A stretch of 16,401 nt of DNA from an uncultured Planctomycetota bacterium (GTDB lineage: Bacteria > Planctomycetota > Planctomycetia > Pirellulales > UBA1268), in the NCBI GenBank assembly GCA_905477565.1, contig CAJQGO010000003.1:1-16401 (forward strand), in the 5' to 3' direction. This document shows positions 1 to 6,192 of the stretch, piece after piece; the stretch's first letter is position 1; every line of letters starts with the position of its first letter. The position numbers were made by a program, and so were the translations under genes. Below the pieces are notes generated by a model. That model saw only the letters and a program-made list of their open reading frames with translations. It was not told the DNA's origin and ran no database searches.

Positions 1-942
1 GTGAAGGACATTGTTCCACTGTTGGAGGCTGTTGTGAATGCTGGTAAGCCAATGTTGATTGTGTCTGAAGAAGTCGACGGAGAAGCACTTGCCACATTGG
101 TAATCAACCGTTTGCGGGGCACCTTCCAAGTATCTGCCGTCAAGGCGCCAGGATACGGTGATCGCCGAAAGGCCATGCTCGAAGACATTGCCATCCTCAC
201 AGGAGCAACTGCTGTCTTTGAAAATCTTGGGATGAAACTCGAGAACATCGGCCTTGCCGAGTTGGGTCGTGCCAAGAAGGTCATTATCGATAAGGACAAT
301 ACAACCATTATCGAAGGTGGTGGTAAAACAGCCGACATCAAGGCGCGAATCGAACAGATTCGTCGAGAAATTGAGAATGCATCCAGTGACTACGACCGTG
401 AAAAGCTGGAAGAGCGTCTCGCAAAACTCGCTGGTGGTGTTGCCAAGATTAATGTTGGTGCAGCAACAGAAAGTGAAATGAAAGAAAAGAAAGCCCGTGT
501 TGAAGATGCACTCCATGCAACTCGTGCCGCCGTCGAAGAAGGCATCCTGCCAGGTGGTGGTGTTGCGTTGCTGCGTGCGAGCTCACAGGTGAAGCCAAAG
601 GGTTTAAGCGATGATGAGTCTGTTGGCTATCAGATTGTTGTACGGGCATCACGTGCTCCGGTAACAATGATCTCAACCAATGCTGGCCAAGACGGTTCGA
701 TTGTGTGTGAAAAAGTTCTTTCTGGTGAAGGGAACTTTGGCTACAACGCCGGAACCGATAAATACGAAGATCTCGTCAAGGCTGGGGTGATTGACCCAGC
801 CAAGGTGACTCGAACTGCTTTGCAAAACGCCACAAGTGTCTCAACGCTTCTTTTGACGAGCGATGCACTGATCGCTGAAAAGCCAAAGGATGCGAAGGGC
901 AAGGGCGGTTCAGGCCATGGCGGTGACTACGACATGTATTAA
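1..942 (+). CDS. groL: Chaperonin GroEL (Hsp60), C-terminal part; 5' end outside window
   Basis: This is the C-terminal 313 codons of the 60-kDa chaperonin, an ATP-driven cytoplasmic folding cage that works with GroES. The frame is open at base 1, so the GTG there is not a real start. By comparison with the E. coli protein (548 residues) the fragment begins near residue 230, in the apical domain. Visible signatures are [14 protein letters not shown] (47-60), [18 protein letters not shown] (129-146) and [11 protein letters not shown] (167-177). D169 matches the catalytic Asp398 of E. coli, and GGGVAL (185-190) follows. VIDPAKVTR (263-271) carries the second nucleotide-pocket Asp. The tail is short, Lys/Gly-rich and ends in DYDMY instead of the Gly-Gly-Met repeats of E. 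coli. It is followed by a strong terminator, so GroEL is the last gene of its transcript. Identity is certain; groES, if adjacent, lies outside the window. Confidence 0.98.
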   Translation: MKDIVPLLEAVVNAGKPMLIVSEEVDGEALATLVINRLRGTFQVSAVKAPGYGDRRKAMLEDIAILTGATAVFENLGMKLENIGLAELGRAKKVIIDKDNTTIIEGGGKTADIKARIEQIRREIENASSDYDREKLEERLAKLAGGVAKINVGAATESEMKEKKARVEDALHATRAAVEEGILPGGGVALLRASSQVKPKGLSDDESVGYQIVVRASRAPVTMISTNAGQDGSIVCEKVLSGEGNFGYNAGTDKYEDLVKAGVIDPAKVTRTALQNATSVSTLLLTSDALIAEKPKDAKGKGGSGHGGDYDMY

Positions 943-971
943 TGCCATCTGAAGCGTCACAATACACCTCT

Positions 972-1026
972 AGCAAGAATACAGGGTTGGGTTGCTCTCA
1001 TTGGGCGGCCCAACCCTCTTGCTTTT
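972..1026 (+). terminator. Rho-independent terminator after groEL
   Basis: A 9-bp perfect stem AGGGTTGGG (983-991) / CCCAACCCT (1009-1017) is extended by an outer 6-bp stem AGCAAG (972-977) / CTTGCT (1018-1023), with a 5-base bulge on the left side only. A TTTT run (1023-1026) follows directly. It lies 30 bases after the groEL stop and before the next gene's ribosome binding site, so it separates groEL transcription from the downstream unit. Confidence 0.88.
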
Positions 1027-1084
1027 CAGCACGGCCTGAGTTGGCTAGGCTGACTCTATCTTTGTTTTTGAGGGAGTACGAAAT

Positions 1085-1396
1085 ATGCCACAGCCGAGTT
1101 GTCCACTCACCAGCCAGCAGGTTGTTGATATCTACTTCATGGAGCATCGGGCAAAACTCCTTGATGTTGCCGCCTTTCTTGACCGCCTTGAGCGAGCCGA
1201 GGGGCACGAGGGCCTGCAGGATGTGCGGGTGCGAGCCTTGAAAAAAGCGATTCCACTTTTACTTGATTCAAACTGTGAGAATCATGCAAACCGCACTCAG
1301 CGTATGCTTGAACTCTTAAGCGATCATACAACGGAACCAACTCCTGCTGCACACACACAGTCAGCACTTGGAGCCGATCCAAATACACAATACTGA
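1085..1396 (+). CDS. Small helical protein of unknown function upstream of EboB-like hydrolase
   Basis: The 103-residue product is not one I recognise. The start is well supported: GAGGGAG (1070-1076) sits 8 bases before the ATG. The protein looks soluble, without signal peptide or membrane span. Residues 6-40 and 48-82 have the charge and hydrophobic spacing of long helices, including HRAKLLDVAAFLDRLERA (20-37) and ALKKAIPLLLDS (55-66). The last 20 or so residues are Pro/Thr/Ala-rich and probably disordered. Only 9 bases separate its stop from the EboB-like TatD gene, so the two are probably cotranscribed and functionally linked. In ebo clusters a gene of unknown function, eboA, precedes eboB. 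This protein holds that place but is about half the length of EboA proteins I recall, and I see no clear similarity, so I do not call it EboA. No catalytic motif is visible; a partner or adaptor protein is one possibility. Confidence 0.8.
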   Translation: MPQPSCPLTSQQVVDIYFMEHRAKLLDVAAFLDRLERAEGHEGLQDVRVRALKKAIPLLLDSNCENHANRTQRMLELLSDHTTEPTPAAHTQSALGADPNTQY

Positions 1397-1405
1397 GAAC
1401 ACATC

Positions 1406-2215
1406 ATGGCCTATATAGACCCACATATTCACATGGTCAGTCGGACCACAGATGACTATCGCCGTATGGCACAGGCAGGCTGTGTCGCAATTACTGAGCC
1501 GGCATTCTGGGCAGGGTTCGATCGTTCCAGTCCAGCTGGTTTTTATGACTATTTTCGTCAACTCACAGATGTAGAACCGAAACGTGCTGCACAATACGGT
1601 ATTGCCCATTACTGCTGGCTCTGCATTAACCCCAAGGAAGCTGAAGACCCCGCGTTTGCACGTGAGGTGATGAAGCTTATTCCAGAATTCTTGGATAAGC
1701 CGAATGTCTTGGGTATTGGAGAGATTGGCCTTAATAAAAATTCACGAAATGAACTGATCATTCTTGAAGAACAGATTGAATTAGCAAAACAACACGATCG
1801 CCTGATTCTTGTTCACACACCACACCTTGAAGATAAACTCAAGGGAACACGAATGACGATGGATGCACTCATCAATGCCGGAATTGATCCAGGACGTGTT
1901 CTCATAGATCATGTTGAAGAGCACACCGTGGCAGAAGTTCTTGATCGTGGATTCTGGGCTGGAATGACACTCTACCCGGATAGCAAGTGCACGCCCCAGC
2001 GAGCAGTTGATATTATTGAATGTTACGGCAATGAACGTATCTGGATTAACTCAGCTGGTGACTGGGGCCCGAGTGATCCACTTTCAGTACCAAAGTGTCA
2101 TGTTGAGATGCGGCGACGTGGACATAATCAAAAGCTTGTCGAAAAAATTAGCTTGAAAAACCCACTTGCATTCTTGGGTCAAAGTGGTCGTTTTATCCTC
2201 CCGGAACATTCTTGA
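1406..2215 (+). CDS. eboB: TatD-family metal-dependent hydrolase, EboB-like
   Basis: This 269-residue protein belongs to the TatD branch of the amidohydrolase superfamily, TIM-barrel enzymes with a two-metal centre. The metal ligands are all present in order: H7-x-H9 near the N-terminus, E106 in GIGEIGLN, H137 in LVHTPH, H169 in LIDHVEEHT and D219 in NSAGDWG. The wording around these motifs ([56 protein letters not shown]) matches EboB as I remember it, more closely than DNase-type TatD. EboB belongs to the ebo cluster, implicated in cyanobacteria in moving scytonemin precursors to the periplasm; its substrate is unknown. Here eboC-F are not adjacent, because the next gene is convergent with a 3-base gap. 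The gene follows the 103-residue protein by 9 bases. Family assignment is firm; the EboB subfamily call rests on remembered sequence. Confidence 0.9.
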   Translation: MAYIDPHIHMVSRTTDDYRRMAQAGCVAITEPAFWAGFDRSSPAGFYDYFRQLTDVEPKRAAQYGIAHYCWLCINPKEAEDPAFAREVMKLIPEFLDKPNVLGIGEIGLNKNSRNELIILEEQIELAKQHDRLILVHTPHLEDKLKGTRMTMDALINAGIDPGRVLIDHVEEHTVAEVLDRGFWAGMTLYPDSKCTPQRAVDIIECYGNERIWINSAGDWGPSDPLSVPKCHVEMRRRGHNQKLVEKISLKNPLAFLGQSGRFILPEHS

Positions 2216-2218
2216 AGC

Positions 2219-2719
2219 TCACGCTACCCAGCGGCTGTGCCCATCTCGAGTGCTCTGTAATTCAAGCGATCCATGAAGATGTGTATCTGTGGTGGGTGTC
2301 AGTTGATAGCCGAAGGAACGACACAGTGCGATCGCGTAGTGATTCTCCTTCGAGATGAGAGTACGCACAGAGCGGGCACCGCGAATGCGTGCCAGGTCAT
2401 GGAGCTGACTGCACATAGTGTGCGCGAAACCACGGTTCCGAAATGAGGGATGCACCGCAAGAGAAAGTTGTGGCGACCCAAGCGTGTCTTCCCACGATGA
2501 AAGAAATCCATAGACAACTGCTTGGCCACGAGTAAAGCCAAAGCGATGAAGATCCTTTTTTGATTGCGTACTTGTATAGAGCGTGTGGGTAAGCTGAGAA
2601 GGATTCTGCTGGGTCAATAAATAAGGCGGGAGCACGTGTTGATTGCCAGCTGCGAAAAGTGCTGCAAACAGCTGTTCAATTGCTGACTGATCAGATTGTT
2701 CCGGACCGCGGATGATCAT
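2219..2719 (-). CDS. GNAT-family N-acetyltransferase
   Basis: This is a single-domain GCN5-related acetyltransferase, a cytoplasmic enzyme that moves an acetyl group from acetyl-CoA to an amine; the substrate cannot be told. The acetyl-CoA site is visible as LAVHPSFRNRGFA, the motif A pattern V-H-P-x-x-R-x-R-G-x-A. It is followed by a helix and the EKNxxAxxxCRSFGY-type C-terminal motif (KENHYAIALCRSFGY). I chose the ATG at 2719 (166 residues) because the reading M-I-I-R-G-P-E-Q-S-D begins right at the expected first beta strand. An in-frame TTG at 2740 would add seven residues; neither start has a clear Shine-Dalgarno. It lies 129 bases downstream of the FeoB-associated peptide on the same strand and ends 3 bases from the convergent eboB. 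Its link to iron uptake is probably only positional. Confidence 0.88.
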   Translation of the reverse strand: MIIRGPEQSDQSAIEQLFAALFAAGNQHVLPPYLLTQQNPSQLTHTLYTSTQSKKDLHRFGFTRGQAVVYGFLSSWEDTLGSPQLSLAVHPSFRNRGFAHTMCSQLHDLARIRGARSVRTLISKENHYAIALCRSFGYQLTPTTDTHLHGSLELQSTRDGHSRWVA

Positions 2720-2848
2720 GGCTGATCGTGTGTTATCCAAGGGTGTTGAGCTGCGTGTCTTTCAGAGCACGTGAACGAGGACACTCTCTCAATAGAAATA
2801 CCGAACCCGATATGGAAAGAAAAGCCCGGTATCTGCTTGAAAAAGAAC

Positions 2849-3022
2849 CTATTTCACTTCCTTGTATGAATGAAGTTCTTCGAGAGGCACAAATCCATCG
2901 CTTCCAGGCGGGCTTTTTGAAGGCGGCTGGCACGGCGGTGCAGTCGTTCGTCTCCAAAGATTTCTACCGAGCCATATGCTGGCAGTCCCAACAATAAAAA
3001 AGACGAGGATTTCCTGGAACAT
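2849..3022 (-). CDS. FeoB-associated small single-span membrane protein
   Basis: This is a 57-codon gene read directly after feoB. The feoB stop TAA (3028-3026) is followed by GTG (3025) and ATG (3022) in one frame, so translation starts 0 or 3 bases after that stop; a GGTGG stretch at the end of feoB can serve as ribosome binding site. The product starts M-F-Q-E and has one hydrophobic span at residues 5-18 (ILVFFIVGTASIWL). GRNLWRR follows, a positive cytoplasmic stop-transfer patch. A Pro/Ser-rich middle contains a single cysteine (C31), and the charged tail ends HSYKEVK. Position, size and layout match the FeoB-associated Cys-rich membrane protein type found after many feoB genes, thought to assist FeoB, but those usually carry several cysteines. 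Tandem translational coupling with feoB and the clean membrane-protein layout are the case for a real gene. Exact family membership is uncertain. Confidence 0.72.
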   Translation of the reverse strand: MFQEILVFFIVGTASIWLGRNLWRRTTAPPCQPPSKSPPGSDGFVPLEELHSYKEVK

Positions 3023-3025
3023 CAC

Positions 3026-4981
3026 TTACCACCCAAGTGCGGTACCGATTTGGAAAACGAAGAATGCACCAATCCAAGCGAGTAAAGTCATGTAGGAAAA
3101 TGACACAAGTGGCCATAACCAACTACCTGTTTCTTTACCAATAATAACTAAAGTGCTCGCGCACTGAGCACACAGTGCAAAGAAAACCATAATGGAAAGT
3201 GCTACAGGTAAGGTAAATACCTTGCGATCAGTGCCATCCCAAGTGGCTGCACGCAATTGGCGGATAAGCATGCCAGCGCCTTCTTCTTCTCCTGGGTCGA
3301 CATCACCAAGATTGTAAATAACACCAAGCACTCCAAGTACCACTTCACGAGCAGGGAAACTTGCCACTGCCGCACAGCCAATCCGCCAATCCCAGCCCAG
3401 CGGTTTCACAACAGGCTCTATGAGATGGCCAGCCTGACCAAGAAAACTTTGTCGTAAGGCCTCCCCCTGTTGCTCCGCAGATTCTGGGTTCACACCAGCT
3501 TCAAGAACCGGTCGTGGAAAACTCCCAAGTGCCCATACGACGATACTCACGGCAAGTATGAGTGTCCCTGCATTTTTAAGGAACGATACTGCGGCTTCAC
3601 GAACGCGTTCAGCAACAACAGCGAACTGAGGCCAACGCCAGCTTGGAAGTTCCAGTACAAATGGTTGTGGTGGCCCCCGAAAAATTGTACGAGAAAGGAT
3701 AAAGGCGACGATTGCCGCAACAAGAACTCCGATGAGATACATGGCGGCCAAGACGACAGCTGGTAAACGAATCCAGGAATTTCCAACTGCAACATTCGGG
3801 ACGAATGCACTGCATAAAAGTAAATAGACCGGGAGTCGTGCCGAACAACTCATGAGAGGAGCCACAAGAATAGTCAATAATCTGTCGCGCCGATTCTCAA
3901 TCGTTCGGGCGGCCATGATGCCAGGAATTGCACATGCAAAACTTGAAAGGAGTGGGATAAACGATTTTCCAGAAAGACCAACACCAACGAGAAGCCTGTC
4001 CATCAGGAAAGCTGCCCGGGCCAGATAACCGCAGCCCTCAAGTATCGCCACAAAGAGAAAAAGGATGGCTATCTGTGGCAGAAATATGATGACTCCCCCG
4101 ACCCCTGCAATGACGCCATCAACAACAAGCGATTGAAGGATTCCATCTGGCATGACGGATTCTGCCCATCCTGCAGTGAATTCAACACATCCGGAAACCA
4201 GGTTCATGAGTGGAGACGCCAACCAAAAGATGGAACTGAAAATCGAAAGCATTGTCAGGGCAAATACAACAGTTCCAAGCACTCGGTGAGTTAACACCGA
4301 ATCAATGCGATCACCGAGTGATCGGCTTTGTTGAACAGAATATGAAAGAACATCTTTCATGATTTCATCAATCCAACCATAGCGGGCAATCGCATCAGCT
4401 GAAGCAACAGGACGATCAGAGTCGACAGGTTTTGCAAGATGAGACGACAGTGATTCAGGGATTATCTGTCCTGACCGCTCAGATGATTGGATTAGTGCAT
4501 CAGCAAGTTGATCAATACCTTCTCGACGAGGTGCCACAAGACGAATGACAGGACAGCCAAGACAACGCGAAAGTTTTTCTCGATTGATATGTATGCCTTT
4601 GGATTCTGCAACATCGCAGAGTGTGAGTGCAACAAGAACCGGTTGTCCAACGGCGAGTGCCTGACTGACAAGATAGAGGTTGCGGCTAAGATTTGTTGCA
4701 TCAGCGACAACAACAATACAGTCAGGTCGGTCCATGGCTGCCATGCCGCCATGCAGGACATCAACCGCAACCTGTTCATCAGGACTTTTTGCATTAAGAC
4801 TGTACGTCCCTGGCAAATCAATTAGTTCAATGGTCTTGCCCTGATAATGAAATTGACCAACCTTTTCTTCAACGGTGACTCCAGGATAGTTACCGATTCG
4901 CGTTGGTATGCCAGCAATAGCTGAAAAGAGTGTGCTTTTTCCAGTATTTGGATTGCCAAGTAAGGCTACCGTCAGCTTCAT
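3026..4981 (-). CDS. feoB: Ferrous iron transporter B
   Basis: This 651-residue inner-membrane Fe(II) transporter has an N-terminal G domain and a polytopic C-terminal half. G motifs: G1 GNPNTGKS (9-16), G2 region YPGVTVEE (32-39), G3 DLPG (55-58). G4 is unusual, T-L-C-D at 120-123 where FeoB normally has N-x-x-D. The G5-like loop LVAPRREGI follows. A helical GDI-like region covers roughly 165-270. The membrane part then shows GLSGKSFIPLLSSFACAIPGIMAART, SCSARLPVYLLL and SFPAREVVLGVLG, the paired gate motifs with the conserved Cys. The last block, LCAQCASTLVIIGKETGSW, is the typical FeoB C-terminus. The length is slightly short compared with the roughly 770 residues of E. coli FeoB. It is read with feoA upstream (88-base gap) and a tiny membrane-protein gene immediately downstream. 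No Fur box was recognised by eye. Confidence 0.96.
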   Translation of the reverse strand: MKLTVALLGNPNTGKSTLFSAIAGIPTRIGNYPGVTVEEKVGQFHYQGKTIELIDLPGTYSLNAKSPDEQVAVDVLHGGMAAMDRPDCIVVVADATNLSRNLYLVSQALAVGQPVLVALTLCDVAESKGIHINREKLSRCLGCPVIRLVAPRREGIDQLADALIQSSERSGQIIPESLSSHLAKPVDSDRPVASADAIARYGWIDEIMKDVLSYSVQQSRSLGDRIDSVLTHRVLGTVVFALTMLSIFSSIFWLASPLMNLVSGCVEFTAGWAESVMPDGILQSLVVDGVIAGVGGVIIFLPQIAILFLFVAILEGCGYLARAAFLMDRLLVGVGLSGKSFIPLLSSFACAIPGIMAARTIENRRDRLLTILVAPLMSCSARLPVYLLLCSAFVPNVAVGNSWIRLPAVVLAAMYLIGVLVAAIVAFILSRTIFRGPPQPFVLELPSWRWPQFAVVAERVREAAVSFLKNAGTLILAVSIVVWALGSFPRPVLEAGVNPESAEQQGEALRQSFLGQAGHLIEPVVKPLGWDWRIGCAAVASFPAREVVLGVLGVIYNLGDVDPGEEEGAGMLIRQLRAATWDGTDRKVFTLPVALSIMVFFALCAQCASTLVIIGKETGSWLWPLVSFSYMTLLAWIGAFFVFQIGTALGW

Positions 4982-5069
4982 GTTGGATCCACTGGTTGTT
5001 GCTTTGTTGTGTGTCGAGGTTGTGAGGAAGGCATCACCTAATCAACCGTTTCATGAGAAAAATAACCGT

Positions 5070-5294
5070 TCAGGTGGCAACGACCACCCGCGCAGCCTCA
5101 TTTCGCCGGATGGATAAGCGGTATCCTCGTAGTTCGAGTTCTATGGGGTCACCTAATGGAGCAGTACCCACAACTGTTACTTCAACGCCAGGTGTAAGCC
5201 CCATCTCCAACAGTCTGAGGGAGGTATTATCTTCACCAGAGATATCTAAAACGTGTGTTGTTGATCCAATATTCACTGTTGCGAGGGACCGCAT
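5070..5294 (-). CDS. feoA: Ferrous iron transport protein A
   Basis: This 74-residue cytoplasmic protein has the SH3-like FeoA fold, an accessory factor for FeoB. Typical features are the hydrophobic start of strand one, the central LRLLEMGLTPGVEVTVVGTAPLGDP stretch (family pattern: R-L-x-x-M-G-L-x-P-G-x-x-V, then the P-x-G-D-P turn) and the end strand YRLSIRRNEAARVVV. The ATG at 5294 has an AGGA about 9 bases upstream. It is the first gene of the feoA-feoB-small membrane protein unit, with a divergent 176-base region shared with bioD. Confidence 0.93.
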   Translation of the reverse strand: MRSLATVNIGSTTHVLDISGEDNTSLRLLEMGLTPGVEVTVVGTAPLGDPIELELRGYRLSIRRNEAARVVVAT

Positions 5295-5470
5295 ATATGG
5301 TTCCTGTGCGGGGTATTCAACCGAATCATATCCAGTGATCGATGGAATATCGTGATACTCTTCACCGTTTGTTGAGATGCAGTCTTGGGAAAGCGTATCC
5401 TAGAAAGGGCTGACTGTACGGGCAAGAGTCCATATTGATTCACGGTCTTAAGGGCTGAAGATAAGACGTT
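5295..5470. promoter_or_regulatory. Divergent intergenic region between feoA and bioD
   Basis: This 176-base non-coding stretch must hold the promoters of both the leftward feo unit and the rightward bioD gene. I searched it by eye for a Fur-type inverted repeat and for clear -35/-10 pairs and found none that I would defend. An AT-rich patch, the feoA ribosome binding site (AGGA, just right of 5300) and a poor bioD ribosome binding site are all I can point to. Confidence 0.5.
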
Positions 5471-6184
5471 ATGACAAAAGGTCTTTTTATCACCGGCACA
5501 GATACAGATGTTGGGAAGACAGCAGTGGCCGTCACGATTTTACAACAGTGGGTTTCTCAGCAGATTGATTGCCGAGCGTATAAGCCTGTGGCAAGTGGTG
5601 TTCAGTCTAGTCCATCAGATATTGATCGCCTGTGGTGTGCATCTGGAAATGCTGGTACGCGCGATGATGTCTGCCCGCAAGCTTTTCAGCTTCCTGTTGC
5701 ACCGGAACAGGCTGCTGCGGCTGAAGGAAGGCAGGTAGATGATGCCCTTCTCCGTCAGGGTCTGTGTCCTCATATGCATGCAGACGTGGTTTTGATCGAG
5801 GGAGCAGGTGGGTTATTTTCACCGCTTAGCCACCAGACACTGAATGCAGATCTGGCTCGAGATTTCCAAATACCTGTGGTCATCGTAGACAGCAGTCGTC
5901 TTGGGGCTATTGGGCGAACATTGACTACAGTGACTGCAGCTGAGTCAGTCGGTCTGACCGTTTCAGCAGTTGTGCTTTCTCAGTCAGAATCTGGCCACCA
6001 TGGAGAGACTCAAAAGCCGGAGAGCCCTGAAGTCATTGCACGTCAGTCGCGAGTAGAACTACAAAGAAGACTTCCACATATCGTTGTTTGTGGTCTTGGC
6101 TACGATGCCTCAACAATTGAACCCTTCGTGGAGTGGCAAGCGATTGCGTCACAGTTGTCTATGCCTTCAAAGCCGCAGTTTTAG
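5471..6184 (+). CDS. bioD: Dethiobiotin synthetase
   Basis: This 237-residue cytoplasmic enzyme makes dethiobiotin from 7,8-diaminopelargonic acid, CO2 and ATP, the penultimate step of biotin synthesis. The P-loop GTDTDVGKT is at 9-17, the substrate-binding YKPVASG at 37-43 (K38 equivalent to the catalytic Lys37 of E. coli) and the EGAGGLFSP loop at 110-118. IPVVIVDSSRLGAIGRTL corresponds to the strand and loop after the second nucleotide-binding site. No other biotin genes (bioA, bioB, bioF) are next to it, so here it is a solitary gene. It converges on the GH57 gene with only 8 bases between stops. The Shine-Dalgarno is weak, but the N-terminus MTKGLFITGTDT fits the family exactly. Confidence 0.95.
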   Translation: MTKGLFITGTDTDVGKTAVAVTILQQWVSQQIDCRAYKPVASGVQSSPSDIDRLWCASGNAGTRDDVCPQAFQLPVAPEQAAAAEGRQVDDALLRQGLCPHMHADVVLIEGAGGLFSPLSHQTLNADLARDFQIPVVIVDSSRLGAIGRTLTTVTAAESVGLTVSAVVLSQSESGHHGETQKPESPEVIARQSRVELQRRLPHIVVCGLGYDASTIEPFVEWQAIASQLSMPSKPQF

Positions 6185-6192
6185 AAGACAAC

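Noticed and set aside
942..1241. Rightward 99-codon frame starting at the groEL stop
   Set aside because: It spans the terminator hairpin and overlaps the well-supported 103-residue gene in another frame; its product has no recognisable features.
2783..2833. Hairpin after the FeoB-associated peptide (ATACCG/CGGTAT)
   Set aside because: Only 6 bp with a loop of more than 20 bases and no T-run; likely chance.
2728..2997. Rightward 89-codon frame opposite the FeoB-associated peptide
   Set aside because: It has no ribosome binding site or recognisable pattern and lies antisense to the more convincing membrane peptide.
5295..5470. Fur box upstream of feoA
   Set aside because: Expected from biology, but no recognisable 19-bp inverted repeat of the GATAATGAT type is present by eye.
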